A DNA stretch of 64,000 bases from Geomonas sp. RF6 (GTDB taxonomy: Bacteria; Desulfobacterota; Desulfuromonadia; Geobacterales; Geobacteraceae), in assembly GCF_021044625.1 (NCBI RefSeq), contig NZ_CP087999.1, forward strand, positions 2,125,001-2,189,000, read 5' to 3'. Each line of letters opens with the position of its first letter. Position 1 is the first letter of the stretch. This document shows positions 34,701-44,209 of the stretch, one piece after another. Under the pieces are notes generated by a model. The model was not told the DNA's origin. It did no database searches and worked only from the letters and a program-made list of their open reading frames with translations. The position numbers and the translations under genes were made by a program.

Positions 34701-34813
34701 CCGAGCACTTCCATGCGGGCTTCCACTGCGCGCCGTGCAGGAGGTCGCCTGTACTTGCGCCAGACGAGCCCCTCCAGCTGAGCGGCGTGCCGCAGGAATT
34801 CGTCAAACTTCAT
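34697..34813 (-). CDS. N-terminal fragment of the CheR-type protein in another frame
   Basis: Thirty-eight codons from an ATG with a strong GGAGGAGAGGGGG site encode MKFDEFLRHAAQLEGLVWRK followed by a basic segment and MEVLG. This is the start expected for CheR_N. Its TGA overlaps the ATG of the main fragment (ATGA). Restoring one base would join the two as ...EVLGMKGFENY..., the usual CheR_N spacing. Confidence 0.6.
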   Translation of the reverse strand: MKFDEFLRHAAQLEGLVWRKYRRPPARRAVEARMEVLG

Positions 34814-34988
34814 GATGCCCCCTCTCCTCCGCAGGCTGCAGGGGAAAAAGTGCCACCAGCACCCCCCAACCCCATCAAAAACTTTATTCCGTAGCACTTT
34901 CTGCCGAACAGTAGAGGGGCCAGCAGTATCCGTCTCTGCGGCGTCGCTTCCCGGCGTGCCAATGACAGACGTTCTTTTAGAGGTGCAT

Positions 34989-36266
34989 ATGAAAGATGTG
35001 CTCGAAGGCGACATTGCCTACATGTCGGTTCCCGATCTTCTTCAGTATATAGACCTGAAGCGGAAGTCGTGCACCGTCAGCATCATAAATGAAGGGGTGG
35101 GGACTTCCCTCTACCTCGACCGCGGCAAGATTTTCTTCGCCTCTTCGGAGAAGAAGGGGCTGCGTTTCGGTGAGTTCCTGGTGCGTTCGGGGCTCCTCTC
35201 CGAGTCGCAGTCGGCAACGGCGCTGGAGGAGAGCCGGAAAGCGGGGAAACGCTTCACCGAATACCTCATCGAGAGCGGGGCCGTGTCGTGCCGGCTTTTG
35301 CACGCAGCTTTCTTTGAACTTGCCGACCTCATCCTCATGGAGGTCTTCAAGTACCGCTCCGGCTTCTTCTCTGTTACCGATCCAGTTCCCGATGCCGTCG
35401 TCGAAGGGCCGATACGCCTCCAGGCAGACCTCGATGTTGCCTCCATCCAGCGGCTCGAGCAGCGCGAGCGGGAGCGCCATGAGAGGCGCAAGTCGCTGGA
35501 AAAGATCAAGGAGAGGATACGAAAAGGCGATTTTCACCTCCCGGCCCTTCCGGACATGATCATGCACCTGCTCGCTGTGGTGGAGGACGAGAAGTCCACC
35601 TTCAACGACATGGTGCGCACCATCATGACCGATCAGGTGCTGGTATCCCGCGTGCTGAAAGTGGCCAATTCTCCCCTGTATGCTGCGGGGGAGCGGATCG
35701 ACTCCATCCATCTCGCGCTGGCCCGCATGGGTATGCGCTCGATCCTCAATATCGCCATCGCCTTCAAGATGAACGCGCTGTCGGTGCCGGGCGCGCCGCA
35801 GGCGAAGCTGCAGGGTGTGCTGGATGACGCCATAAAGACCGCCTTTGTGGCGAGCGGGCTCGCCCGGGGCGCAAGGCTCGACCCGGAGGAAGCATTTCTC
35901 GGCGGTCTCATGCATGATCTGGGGAAGACGGTGATCTTCAGCCTGGCCCCCGCAGCACTGATCGACGATCCGGTTTTCGAGGAGCTGGTGGCGGAGATGC
36001 ATGGAGAGATCGGTGCGCTGATAGCGCGGAAGTGGCACTACCCGGACTCCATCGGCGACGTCATCCTGCACCACCACGACTGCAGGTATGCGGGGAAGAT
36101 TGATAGGGTGGTCGGGGTCGTGCAGCTGGCGGATCTTTTGGTCCAGCATGGGGTGGAGGAGAAGGAGTGTCAGGAGCTGTCGGCGGAGCTCTCGCTCTGG
36201 CCGGAGGATGTCAGGGAGGTGTATCAGCAGGCAATGGAGTCATTCAGGCAGACGAAGGGGTTTTGA
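34989..36266 (+). CDS. DUF4388-HDOD signalling protein
   Basis: The 425-residue protein opens with a DUF4388/PATAN-like domain (LEGDIAYMSVPDLLQYIDLKRK, LYLDRGKIFFA, RFGEFLVRSG). A helical linker follows, then an HDOD domain from about 180 (FHLPALPDMIMHLLAVVEDE) with GLMHDLGKTVIFSL and ILHHHDCRY. The combination is typical of Geobacter and myxobacterial signalling proteins. The ATG at 34989 is chosen because AGAGG lies 5 bases upstream; longer readings to 34812 run through the divergent promoter region. Confidence 0.82.
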   Translation: MKDVLEGDIAYMSVPDLLQYIDLKRKSCTVSIINEGVGTSLYLDRGKIFFASSEKKGLRFGEFLVRSGLLSESQSATALEESRKAGKRFTEYLIESGAVSCRLLHAAFFELADLILMEVFKYRSGFFSVTDPVPDAVVEGPIRLQADLDVASIQRLEQRERERHERRKSLEKIKERIRKGDFHLPALPDMIMHLLAVVEDEKSTFNDMVRTIMTDQVLVSRVLKVANSPLYAAGERIDSIHLALARMGMRSILNIAIAFKMNALSVPGAPQAKLQGVLDDAIKTAFVASGLARGARLDPEEAFLGGLMHDLGKTVIFSLAPAALIDDPVFEELVAEMHGEIGALIARKWHYPDSIGDVILHHHDCRYAGKIDRVVGVVQLADLLVQHGVEEKECQELSAELSLWPEDVREVYQQAMESFRQTKGF

Positions 36267-36304
36267 CAGGGGCCGAGCATATCCAGCGAATCTTTTGCTT
36301 CAAG

Positions 36305-36372
36305 TACCCCCTCCCTCGACGGGAGGGGGACAGGGGGTGGGTGAAGCTGCCACCTGCTGGAATTGTGGCACC
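36305..36372. repeat. Hairpin repeat (family R2, copy c)
   Basis: TACCCCCTCCCTCGACGGGA begins a hairpin followed by CAGGGGGTGGGTGAAGCTGC. It nearly matches the right half of the copy at 13627 and the left half of the copy at 48829. Confidence 0.8.
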
Positions 36373-36388
36373 TCCCCGCTCTTTTGCC

Positions 36389-36769
36389 TTACCTCTTCAG
36401 GATTTCCGCCTTCACGCCGTCATCGATAAAGCTGTCCTCTATCGCCTCGCGCACCCATCCCTCCTTGCACTGGGCCAGCACGCGTGCGGCGCCTTCCGCT
36501 ACCGCAGGGACATCGCTCCACAAGGCATTGCGGATCGGGCGCAGCTCCTCTACCGACCCCTTCCTGCCGTCGGCCAGCTCACGGCAGTTGCCGCAGAGGA
36601 GGGCAAGGTTCTCCAGCGCGGGCTCCCTCGCGGGACGGTAATCCCAGGGCTTCAGATCCTCCTTCCCTTCGCACCACTCGCATTTGAATCCCGCCCGTTT
36701 CCCCAGGTTTTTCCCGAGAAAGCCGATGCTCTCCTGCCGCTCCTTCGTCGCCTGATACCCTTTTGCCAT
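36389..36769 (-). CDS. PhnA-like zinc-ribbon protein
   Basis: A 126-residue protein with a C-x2-C...C-x2-C metal-binding pair (FKCEWCEGKEDL and LLCGNCREL), followed by IRNALWSDVPAVAEGAARVL. The order resembles the PhnA family, whose role is unsettled despite the name. It could also be read as a degenerate HNH endonuclease, but no catalytic histidine pair is evident. GGAGA precedes the ATG. It is first in line before an isochorismatase-like gene only by position; that gene is upstream on the same strand. Confidence 0.65.
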   Translation of the reverse strand: MAKGYQATKERQESIGFLGKNLGKRAGFKCEWCEGKEDLKPWDYRPAREPALENLALLCGNCRELADGRKGSVEELRPIRNALWSDVPAVAEGAARVLAQCKEGWVREAIEDSFIDDGVKAEILKR

Positions 36770-36816
36770 CAGTGTCTCCTCCCTGATCCGCCATTTTCAC
36801 AAGACAGTGGCGCCTC

Positions 36817-37362
36817 TCACTTCTCCAAAAACTCCGCAACCGCCTTCAGTTCGCCGTACACACTGCCGAGCGCTGCCAGGAATGCACCATGCACATCGGC
36901 TGCGGGAACGACTCTCCCTCCGAAGAGGAGGTCGCGAGTCGCCATCGCGTCGTGCAGGAGGACGTTCTTGAAGCCGAGATCGAACGCCGCCCTGGCGGTG
37001 GCGTCGACACACATGGAGGTCATCATCCCCGCGATGGCAAGGCGCTCGACTCCGAGCTGGCGCAGGTGCTCGAGGAGGGCGGTCTCACGAAAGCTGTTCG
37101 GGAAGTGCTTCTGCAGCACCGCTTCCCCCGGAAGGGGTGCAACGCAACTGTGGATGCCGGCTCCGTCGGTGTCGGGAAGGAAGAAGGTGGCGCCGGGGCG
37201 GTTGGAGATATGCTGGATGTGAACCACAGGAAGCCGCTGGCTGCGAAAGTGCGCCAGCGCTTCACCGGCGCGCGCTCCGGCCTCTTCGGCGCCGGAAAGC
37301 TCCATCCTGCCGCCGGGAAAGTAGTCGTTCTGGATGTCGATCAGGAGCAAAGCTGTTTTCAC
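36817..37362 (-). CDS. Isochorismatase-family cysteine hydrolase
   Basis: The 181-residue hydrolase has the triad of the family: D9 in LLIDIQNDYF, the lysine in LQKHFPNSF and the cysteine in MMTSMCVDATARAAF. Members are nicotinamidases, ureidoacrylate or related amidases; the substrate here is not evident. A GTG start at 37362 is chosen because GAGGAGGG lies 7 bases upstream; a longer in-frame reading to 37443 overlaps radC. Confidence 0.87.
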   Translation of the reverse strand: MKTALLLIDIQNDYFPGGRMELSGAEEAGARAGEALAHFRSQRLPVVHIQHISNRPGATFFLPDTDGAGIHSCVAPLPGEAVLQKHFPNSFRETALLEHLRQLGVERLAIAGMMTSMCVDATARAAFDLGFKNVLLHDAMATRDLLFGGRVVPAADVHGAFLAALGSVYGELKAVAEFLEK

Positions 37363-37399
37363 GGTAGAACCCTCCTCTGCGTCCGGGACGCACATGCGC

Positions 37400-38092
37400 C
37401 TACATGGCGCCATTTTCGGTGAAGCTGTAGTATGCCTTTTCACCGTCCCCGATGATGATGTGGTCGATGACCTTGATACCCATGAGATCTCCGGCTTCGC
37501 ACAACCTGCGGGTGATTTCCTGATCCTCGCGGCTGGGGGTCGGGTCGCCGGTCGGGTGGTTGTGCATGAGGATCATCGCTGCTGCCGACTCCCGCACCGC
37601 CACGTTGAAGACCTCGCGCGGATGGACGATGCTCTGGTTCAGGGATCCGACCGAGATCTGCACCCTCCTGATGATCCGGTTCTTGCCGTCAAGGAGAAGC
37701 GCCAGGAAGTACTCCTTCTTGCGGTCCCTGAACTGGTGGTGCATGTGCTCGAAGACCTGCTGCGCGCCCGTGAACCTTTCGAAGCTCTCCAGCGGCTTGT
37801 CCTTGAACCTCTTGGCGAGCTGGAGCGCAGCCTTCACGCTGGTGGACTTCGCCGGGCCCATCCCCTTCACGGTGCAGAGCTCTCTGCAGCTCGCCTCGGC
37901 AAGCTCACGCAGGGAACGGAATCGCTCCAGCAGATCGCGTCCGAGGTCGAGCGCGCTCCTGCCGGTCGCCGAGTCCCCTGTGCCGATGATGAGGGCGAGG
38001 AGTTCCGCCTCCGAGAGGACATCTGCCCCGTGCTGCATCATCTTTTCCCGCGGTTTCTCCGACTCGGGCCAGTTCTTGATTCCGCCGCTCAT
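37400..38092 (-). CDS. radC: RadC family JAB-domain protein
   Basis: RadC-like protein of 230 residues with the N-terminal UPF0758 helix-hairpin-helix region (WPESEKPREKMMQHGADVLSEAEL, TVKGMGPAKS) and the JAB/MPN+ metalloprotease-like domain with HNHPTGDPTPSREDQEIT. The classical repair role of RadC is not established. The ATG at 38092 follows GGAGGG. Confidence 0.93.
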   Translation of the reverse strand: MSGGIKNWPESEKPREKMMQHGADVLSEAELLALIIGTGDSATGRSALDLGRDLLERFRSLRELAEASCRELCTVKGMGPAKSTSVKAALQLAKRFKDKPLESFERFTGAQQVFEHMHHQFRDRKKEYFLALLLDGKNRIIRRVQISVGSLNQSIVHPREVFNVAVRESAAAMILMHNHPTGDPTPSREDQEITRRLCEAGDLMGIKVIDHIIIGDGEKAYYSFTENGAM

Positions 38093-38224
38093 AGCGCTCC
38101 CTCCGCAAGCTCCTCCCGCACGAGTGATGGCCAAAGCTACATATTACCCCACGCAAGGCGCGTTGCACCTCTTGTAGCTGGACTCTCATCCAGGGGTAGC
38201 AGGGGGAATGGGGGTGCGGCGAGG

Positions 38225-38989
38225 TCACGGGACCAGCAGCAGGAAAAGGACTCCGGCGATGATGCGGTAGATGCCGAACGGCACGAAGGTGTGGTGGGAG
38301 ATGAACTTGACCAGCCACTTTATGCTGATGACCCCGAAGATGAAGGAGGTTGCGAAGCCGATGGCGATGGTGTCCCACTCCGCCTTGTGGAAGACGGCGA
38401 TGTTCTTGTAGATGTCGTAGCTCGTGGCCGCAAACATGGTGGGAAGTGCCAGAAGAAAGGAGAACTCGGCCGCATTCTTCCGGTCCATCCCCACAAAGAG
38501 CCCGCCGAGAATGGTCGCCCCGGAGCGGGAGACCCCCGGGACCATGGAGAGGCTCTGCACCAGCCCGATCAGAAATGCCTGCTTGTAGGTCAGCGCCTCG
38601 ATGTTGGGGACGTCGGGGCGGTGGTCCCTCAGGTACCACTCCACGACCAGGAAGGCGATCCCGCCCGCTATGAGCATGTAGCTCACCACGGAGGGCTGGA
38701 ACATCGACTTCACGAATTTGTACAGGGTGAAACCGAAGATCCCGGTGGGAAGGAAGGCGACAGCAAGCTTCAGGTAGAGACCGGAGCGGGTGACGAGCTG
38801 CTTGCGGTACAGATAGAGGACCGCCAGCATCGCCCCAAGCTGGATGGTGACCTCAAAGACCTTGTGAAAGTCGGTCTGCGTGATCTTCATGAGAGTGGAG
38901 GCGAGGATGAGGTGCCCCGTCGAGGAGATGGGCAGAAATTCGCTCAGCCCTTCAACAATGCCAAGTATGATCGCCTCGAGTCCCGTCAC
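38225..38989 (-). CDS. uppP: Undecaprenyl-diphosphatase
   Basis: A membrane phosphatase of 254 residues (UppP/BacA) that recycles the cell-wall lipid carrier. It shows the GIVEGLSEFLPISSTGHLIL motif at the N-terminus and the MVPGVSRSGATI catalytic motif, with about eight membrane helices. Its loss or gain affects bacitracin tolerance in other bacteria. Confidence 0.96.
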   Translation of the reverse strand: MTGLEAIILGIVEGLSEFLPISSTGHLILASTLMKITQTDFHKVFEVTIQLGAMLAVLYLYRKQLVTRSGLYLKLAVAFLPTGIFGFTLYKFVKSMFQPSVVSYMLIAGGIAFLVVEWYLRDHRPDVPNIEALTYKQAFLIGLVQSLSMVPGVSRSGATILGGLFVGMDRKNAAEFSFLLALPTMFAATSYDIYKNIAVFHKAEWDTIAIGFATSFIFGVISIKWLVKFISHHTFVPFGIYRIIAGVLFLLLVP

Positions 38990-39263
38990 CTGCTCCTCCT
39001 TTGCGGCTTTTACTGCAACGCCTATACTTTCTGTATCCCCTGCACCCCTGGCGCCGGACCCTTCTGCTCGCGGCTTCAGGGGTGGCGGTCAATCCCTTCA
39101 CGATAAGGTAAGGCTTGGGCAAAAGCAAGCCGAAACAATGAGGATAAATTGTGTCTACACTCATTGCTGAATTACTACTGGTATACTCCGCGACAATTGT
39201 GCTACATTCCATCGGTTTGCAGGAAGCAGGGGTCCGTGCCCCATAAATCGGAGGGAAAACAGC

Positions 39264-39881
39264 ATGTTTGGGATGATTCCGAAGGACGAGAAATTTTTTG
39301 CCATGTTCCGGGAGATGTCGCACAACATCGTCGTCGGGGCGGAGCTCCTCAAGGAGATGCTCGACAACTTCAGTGATCCGGTGGCCAGCCAGCGGAAGAT
39401 CAAGGAAATCGAACACAAGGGTGACACCATCACCCACGAGATCATCAAGAAGCTTAACAAGAGTTTCATCACCCCCTTTGACCGCGAGGATATCTACGCT
39501 CTTTCCTCCGCCCTCGATGACGTCCTCGACCTGATCGACGCCTCGGCAACCAGGCTCGTCATGTACAACGTGGAGCGCACCACGCCGGAATCGCGAGAGC
39601 TCGGGTTCCTCATCCTCAAAGGGTGCCAGACCATCGACAAGACCGTGGCGGTCCTCGGCGGGAAGCTGGAGCCGATCAGCGCCTACTGCATCGAGGTGAA
39701 CGCACTGGAGAACGAGGCGGACCGCGTCTGCCGCGAGGCGATCAGCCGTCTCTTCCACGAGGAGAAAGACCCGATCCAGCTCATCAAGTGGAAGGAAATC
39801 TACGAGACGCTGGAGACGGCGACGGACAAGTGCGAGGACGCCGCCAACATCCTGGAAAGCGTGGTGGTAAAAAATGCCTGA
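39264..39881 (+). CDS. DUF47 (PhoU-like) phosphate transport accessory protein
   Basis: The 205-residue all-helical protein matches the DUF47 family: FGMIPKDEKFFAMF at the start, IKEIEHKGDTITHEII and ITPFDREDIYAL. It overlaps the PiT transporter gene by 8 bases, the common DUF47-PiT arrangement, and probably modulates the transporter. Confidence 0.93.
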   Translation: MFGMIPKDEKFFAMFREMSHNIVVGAELLKEMLDNFSDPVASQRKIKEIEHKGDTITHEIIKKLNKSFITPFDREDIYALSSALDDVLDLIDASATRLVMYNVERTTPESRELGFLILKGCQTIDKTVAVLGGKLEPISAYCIEVNALENEADRVCREAISRLFHEEKDPIQLIKWKEIYETLETATDKCEDAANILESVVVKNA

Positions 39882-40875
39882 GTCGACGCTCGTCCTGATG
39901 ATCGCAGTGATCGTGGCAGCGCTGGCATTCGACTACATAAACGGCTTCCACGATACTGCAAATGCTATTGCAACTTGCGTATCCACCCGCGCTCTTTCGG
40001 TGCGCAGCGCCATAATCATGGCGGCAGGGCTCAATTTCGTCGGTGCCATGATTTCCACGAAGGTGGCCGCCACCATCGGGAAGGGGATCGTCGACGCCTC
40101 CACCGTGACGCAGATGGTGGTCCTCGCCGGTGTCATCGGCGCCATCGTCTGGAACCTCATCACCTGGTACTACGGGCTTCCTTCCTCGTCGTCGCACGCC
40201 ATCATAGGCGGACTGGTGGGATCGGTCATCGCCCATGCGGGGGTTAAGGCGCTGCACTGGGCGGGGCTGAAGAAGATCATCACGGTCCTCATCGTCTCCC
40301 CGCTGGTCGGTGCCTTCTTCGGCTTCCTCTTCATGGTCATCATGATGTGGATCTTCCGGAACAGCGCGCCGTACGGTCTGAACAAGGGGTTCCGGAAGCT
40401 GCAGGTGCTTTCGGCCGCCGTCATGGCCTTCTCCCACGGCACCGCCGATGCGCAGAAGTCTATGGGGGTCATCACCATGGCACTGGTCAGCTACGGCACC
40501 ATCACCACCTTTGACGTGCCGACCTGGGTGAAGATCGCCTGCGCCATCGCCATGGCGCTCGGAACGGCTGCTGGCGGGTGGAGGATCATCAAGACGGTGG
40601 GGCACGACTTCGTGAAGCTCCAGCCGGTGCACGGCTTCTGCGTCGAGACGGCCTCTGCCGGCGTCATCCTCGGCGCGGCCGCGATGGGACTTCCGACCAG
40701 TACCACTCACGTGATCACCTCCTCAATCCTGGGAGTCGGACTCTCCAAGAGGATGTCTGCGGTGAACTGGGCCGTCGCCTATCGCATCGTCTGCGCCTGG
40801 GTAATTACCATTCCGGCCTCGGCGATCGTCGCCTTCCTGACCTACACCGTTCTCTCTCCCTATCTGGGCAGATAG
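39874..40875 (+). CDS. pit: PiT family inorganic phosphate transporter
   Basis: This 333-residue transporter carries both PiT signature repeats: DYINGFHDTANAIAT near the N-terminus and GLPTSTTHVITSSILG near the C-terminus, plus YYGLPSSSSHAIIGGLVGS. It has about ten membrane helices. It imports phosphate (as metal phosphate) with protons or Na+. Confidence 0.95.
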   Translation: MPESTLVLMIAVIVAALAFDYINGFHDTANAIATCVSTRALSVRSAIIMAAGLNFVGAMISTKVAATIGKGIVDASTVTQMVVLAGVIGAIVWNLITWYYGLPSSSSHAIIGGLVGSVIAHAGVKALHWAGLKKIITVLIVSPLVGAFFGFLFMVIMMWIFRNSAPYGLNKGFRKLQVLSAAVMAFSHGTADAQKSMGVITMALVSYGTITTFDVPTWVKIACAIAMALGTAAGGWRIIKTVGHDFVKLQPVHGFCVETASAGVILGAAAMGLPTSTTHVITSSILGVGLSKRMSAVNWAVAYRIVCAWVITIPASAIVAFLTYTVLSPYLGR

Positions 40876-40894
40876 AGCCGCTGCACAAAGAATA

Positions 40895-40944
40895 AAAAGG
40901 TGCCGGAAGAGCGAGACGATCAGCTCCTCCGGCGCCTTTTTTTG
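40895..40944 (+). terminator. Terminator of the DUF47-pit operon
   Basis: AAAAGGTGCCGGAAGAGC pairs with GCTCCTCCGGCGCCTTTT, then TTTG, 20 bases after the stop. Confidence 0.9.
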
Positions 40945-40994
40945 TTCATTCCGTGAAGCGTGGAGTATTGCCACTCAGCACTGCACGACAACTC

Positions 40995-41117
40995 GCGTCC
41001 CCCCCTTCGCAAAGATTCATCCGGGAATTCCGGGGGAGCGTGGGTACATTGCCACGAAGCACTGCTGAAGGCCTAACGTTCCCCCCTTTGCGAAGGGGGA
41101 CAGGGGGGATTTGCCTT
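40995..41117. repeat. Two hairpin repeats (family R3)
   Basis: A first unit, CGTCCCCCCCTTCGCAAAG, continues with ATTCATCCGGGAATTCCGG (40995-41037). A second, intact unit, CGTTCCCCCCTTTGCGAAGG then GACAGGGGGGATTTGCC, is at 41077-41117. The second equals the target interrupted by the IS element at 16684. Confidence 0.8.
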
Positions 41118-41137
41118 TGTCGCGCCGGCCGCGCTGA

Positions 41138-41620
41138 CTACTCCAGTTCCTCTCCCACCTGCTCCATCTCCTTTACCCTTTCGGCTAGGAGCGCATCCTT
41201 TGCGCGGAAGCGGACGACAAGGTAGTAGCAGGCGAAGTAGGCGATGACGGCGGCCAAAAAGCCTAAGATGGAGGAGCCGATCAAAAGCGATGACGCGTGC
41301 TTTTCCAGGTAACGCCACTCGAGTCCCTGGAACTGCAGTTCCTGGACGGGCCCGCCGCGCAGCATCTTTCCGAGCTTGTAACTGAGCCCCAAAACCGGCA
41401 CCATGGTGAGTGGCGTGTTGACCCACGCGCCGGTGATGCAGGTCACCTTGTTCAACCTGAGCAGAAATGCAGCGGCAATGGCGATGGGGGTGTGCAGTCC
41501 GAAGAAAGGGGTGAAACTGATGAAGACGCCGACGGCGAACCCGGCGGCGATGTGACCGGGGTGGCTGTCGAGCGAAAGGATTGTGTATAGGCGCTTCTTC
41601 CACACCTTTTTGTTCAGCAA
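41138..41620 (-). CDS. DUF2062 membrane protein
   Basis: The 160-residue protein has the DUF2062 signature: HPGHIAAGFAVGVFISFTPFFGLHT at about 20-44, then NKVTCITGAWVNTPLTMVP and a C-terminal membrane helix at about 112-137. Function is unknown. The frame opens with a TTG at 41620 behind GAGGTG. Confidence 0.87.
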   Translation of the reverse strand: MLNKKVWKKRLYTILSLDSHPGHIAAGFAVGVFISFTPFFGLHTPIAIAAAFLLRLNKVTCITGAWVNTPLTMVPVLGLSYKLGKMLRGGPVQELQFQGLEWRYLEKHASSLLIGSSILGFLAAVIAYFACYYLVVRFRAKDALLAERVKEMEQVGEELE

Positions 41621-41702
41621 AACGTCACCTCGAAAATTTCCGGTAGTCTAAGGTCCCGCCATTTTTTTGTCAATCCATTAAGACTCCCTTCCTATCAAGG
41701 AT

Positions 41703-41731
41703 TTGCCAAGTAAAGCCAAACGTGATACGAT
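41703..41731 (+). promoter_or_regulatory. Sigma-70-type promoter of proB
   Basis: TTGCCA, a 17-base spacer and TACGAT. The predicted start near 41738 lies beyond the upstream in-frame GTG at 41722, which supports the ATG at 41773 as the proB start. Confidence 0.55.
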
Positions 41732-41772
41732 CAAACGTTTTAAAAAACTATCATGATGTTCATAATGAGGCA

Positions 41773-42897
41773 ATGCGGAAGGACTTACTCAGAAAAGCTA
41801 AACGGATCGTGGTGAAAATAGGGAGCGGCGTCCTCACCAATGAGGAAAACGGCGTCGATCCCTCCTTCCTGGCGGGGCTCGCCGCCGACGTTTCGAAGCT
41901 GCGCCAGAAGGGGCTCGAGGTGGTCATCGTCTCCTCCGGCGCCGTTGCCGCCGGGCGACAGGCGATGGGGCTCACCGAGCGCCCGAAGACCATACCCCAG
42001 AAGCAGGCTGCGGCAGCGGTGGGGCAGTCGAGGCTCATGCGCGCGTACGAGGAAGCATTCTCGGCGTTCGGGCTTATGGTGGCGCAGATCCTCCTGACCC
42101 GCGACGACCTCGCCAACCGGCTCCGCTTCCAGAACGCCCGCGCCACTCTCGATACCCTTCTCGCCAACGGCATCGTCCCCATAATCAATGAAAACGATAC
42201 CGTGGCGGTGGAGGAGATCAAGTTCGGCGACAACGACAACCTGTCCGCCCTGGTGACAAACCTGGTAGAGGCGCAGCTCCTCCTGATACTTACCGATACC
42301 GACGGGCTCTACACAGCCGATCCCCGCAAGAACCCCGATGCCCTCCTCATCCACGAAGTCGCCTCCATCACCCGCGACCTGGAGCGGTGCGCAGGTGGTA
42401 CCGGTACGAGTGTCGGGACCGGGGGGATGGCCACGAAGGTCGCCGCCGCCAAGAAGGTGGTGAAGTCCGGCGTCGCCGCCATCATCTTCAACGGCAAGAA
42501 GAGCGGAAACGTGCTGCGCGCCATGCAGGGCGAGGAGGTCGGCACCCTCTTCCTGCCGTGCGGAGAGTGCCTGAACCGCCGCAAGCACTGGATAGCCTTC
42601 ACGCTGCGCCCGGCCGGCTCCCTTATCGTCGATGCCGGCGCCGCCGAGTTCGTGGCGCGAAAAGGGAAGAGCCTCCTGCCATCCGGCATATCCGGTGTGG
42701 AGGGGCGTTTTCACCGTGGCGCCTGCGTGAGACTGAGGGCTCCCGACGGCGTCGAATTCGCCCGCGGCATTGTGGACTATTCCAGCCAGGAGATAGAAAA
42801 GATCCGCGGCGCGAAGAGTTCGGAGATCGAGCAGATCCTCGGCTTCCGCTACGGGGACGATGTCATCCATCGGGATAACCTGGTGCTGCTGGTGTAG
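41773..42897 (+). CDS. proB: Glutamate 5-kinase
   Basis: ProB (374 residues) makes gamma-glutamyl phosphate, the first step of proline synthesis. The amino-acid kinase domain has [43 protein letters not shown] and [14 protein letters not shown]-terminal PUA domain follows from about 280. The start MRKDLL gives the usual family N-terminus, although its GAGG site is only 2 bases away; an earlier GTG at 41722 lies before the predicted transcription start. Confidence 0.95.
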   Translation: MRKDLLRKAKRIVVKIGSGVLTNEENGVDPSFLAGLAADVSKLRQKGLEVVIVSSGAVAAGRQAMGLTERPKTIPQKQAAAAVGQSRLMRAYEEAFSAFGLMVAQILLTRDDLANRLRFQNARATLDTLLANGIVPIINENDTVAVEEIKFGDNDNLSALVTNLVEAQLLLILTDTDGLYTADPRKNPDALLIHEVASITRDLERCAGGTGTSVGTGGMATKVAAAKKVVKSGVAAIIFNGKKSGNVLRAMQGEEVGTLFLPCGECLNRRKHWIAFTLRPAGSLIVDAGAAEFVARKGKSLLPSGISGVEGRFHRGACVRLRAPDGVEFARGIVDYSSQEIEKIRGAKSSEIEQILGFRYGDDVIHRDNLVLLV

Positions 42898-42921
42898 CGG
42901 TTTCACATTTGGAGGGAAGTA

Positions 42922-44178
42922 ATGAGTGTTGCTGAAAAGATAAAGAGTATAGCTTCCGAGGCACGCAGGGCGTCCTTTGCCATGGCGCGGCTCTCTTCGG
43001 TGGCGAAAAACGAACTCCTCCTCGCCATGGCGCAGGCGCTGGTGGATAACGCCGGGACCATCATCGAGGAGAACCGCAAGGACCTCGAAGCGGGAGAGAA
43101 AAAGGGGCTCTCGAGCGCCATGCTCGACCGCCTCATGCTCGACGCCGCGCGCGTCGAGGGGATGGCCGCCGCCGTGCGCGAGGTCGCCGCACTCCCGGAC
43201 CCCGTCGGCGAGGTCACGAAGATGTGGAAGAGGCCGAACGACCTCATGGTGGGGAAGATGCGCATCCCGCTCGGGGTGATCGGCATCATCTACGAGTCCC
43301 GCCCGAACGTCACTTCCGACGCCGCGGCGCTCTGCCTGAAGAGCGGCAACGCCGTCGTCCTCAGGGGGGGGTCGGAGGCGTTTCACTCCAATATGGCGGT
43401 GGCTTCGGTCCTCTCTGCGGAGCTCGAGAAGAAGGGGATTCCCGCTGCGGCGCTCTCCATCGTGCCGTTCGTGGAGCGTGAAGGGGTCACCGAGATGCTC
43501 AAGCAGGAGGAATTCATCGACGTGATCATCCCGCGCGGCGGCGAGAGCCTGATCCGCTTCGTGGTGGAGAACTCCAAGATACCGGTCATCAAGCACTACA
43601 AGGGGGTCTGCCACATCTTCGTCGATGCGAGCGCCGATTTCGAGATGGCCAGAAAGATCATCGTCAACGCAAAGACCCAGAGGCCGGGGGTGTGCAACGC
43701 GCTGGAGACCCTCCTCATCCACAAGGACGTCGCCGAGACCTTCGTCCCCTTCATCTACGAGACCCTCGCAGCCATGAAGGTGGAGCTGCGCGGCGACGCC
43801 ACCTTCAGGCAGTTCGCGCCGGAGGCGAAAAAGGCGAAGGAAGAGGACTGGTACGCGGAGTACCTCGACCTGATCCTCGCCGCGCGGGTGGTGGACGACA
43901 TGGACGCGGCGATCGATCACATCAACCGCTACGGCTCCCTGCACACCGAGTCGATCATCACCGGGAACTACGCCAACGCGCAGCAGTTCGTGCGGCAGGT
44001 GAACTCCGGGGTGGTGATGGTGAACGCCTCCACCCGCTTCTCCGACGGCAACCAGCTCGGACTCGGGGCGGAGATCGGCATCTCCACGACGAAGCTCCAC
44101 TCCTTCGGCCCCATGGGGCTCGAGGACCTGACCACCACGAAGTTCATCGTGTACGGCGAAGGGCAGGTGCGCCCCTGA
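42922..44178 (+). CDS. proA: Gamma-glutamyl phosphate reductase
   Basis: The 418-residue aldehyde-dehydrogenase-fold enzyme reduces gamma-glutamyl phosphate to the semialdehyde. It has the PLGVIGIIYESRPNVTSDA block, the catalytic cysteine in RPGVCNALETLL, and VNASTRFSDGNQLGLGAEIGIST. GGAGGG precedes the ATG. It follows proB by 24 bases. Confidence 0.97.
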   Translation: MSVAEKIKSIASEARRASFAMARLSSVAKNELLLAMAQALVDNAGTIIEENRKDLEAGEKKGLSSAMLDRLMLDAARVEGMAAAVREVAALPDPVGEVTKMWKRPNDLMVGKMRIPLGVIGIIYESRPNVTSDAAALCLKSGNAVVLRGGSEAFHSNMAVASVLSAELEKKGIPAAALSIVPFVEREGVTEMLKQEEFIDVIIPRGGESLIRFVVENSKIPVIKHYKGVCHIFVDASADFEMARKIIVNAKTQRPGVCNALETLLIHKDVAETFVPFIYETLAAMKVELRGDATFRQFAPEAKKAKEEDWYAEYLDLILAARVVDDMDAAIDHINRYGSLHTESIITGNYANAQQFVRQVNSGVVMVNASTRFSDGNQLGLGAEIGISTTKLHSFGPMGLEDLTTTKFIVYGEGQVRP

Positions 44179-44209
44179 TGAAGCGGGGGGCGCTGACAGG
44201 GGCGGCGCG

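Noticed and set aside
41722-41772. GTG start for proB at 41722
   Set aside because: It lies before the predicted transcription start (promoter 41703-41731) and adds residues not typical of ProB.
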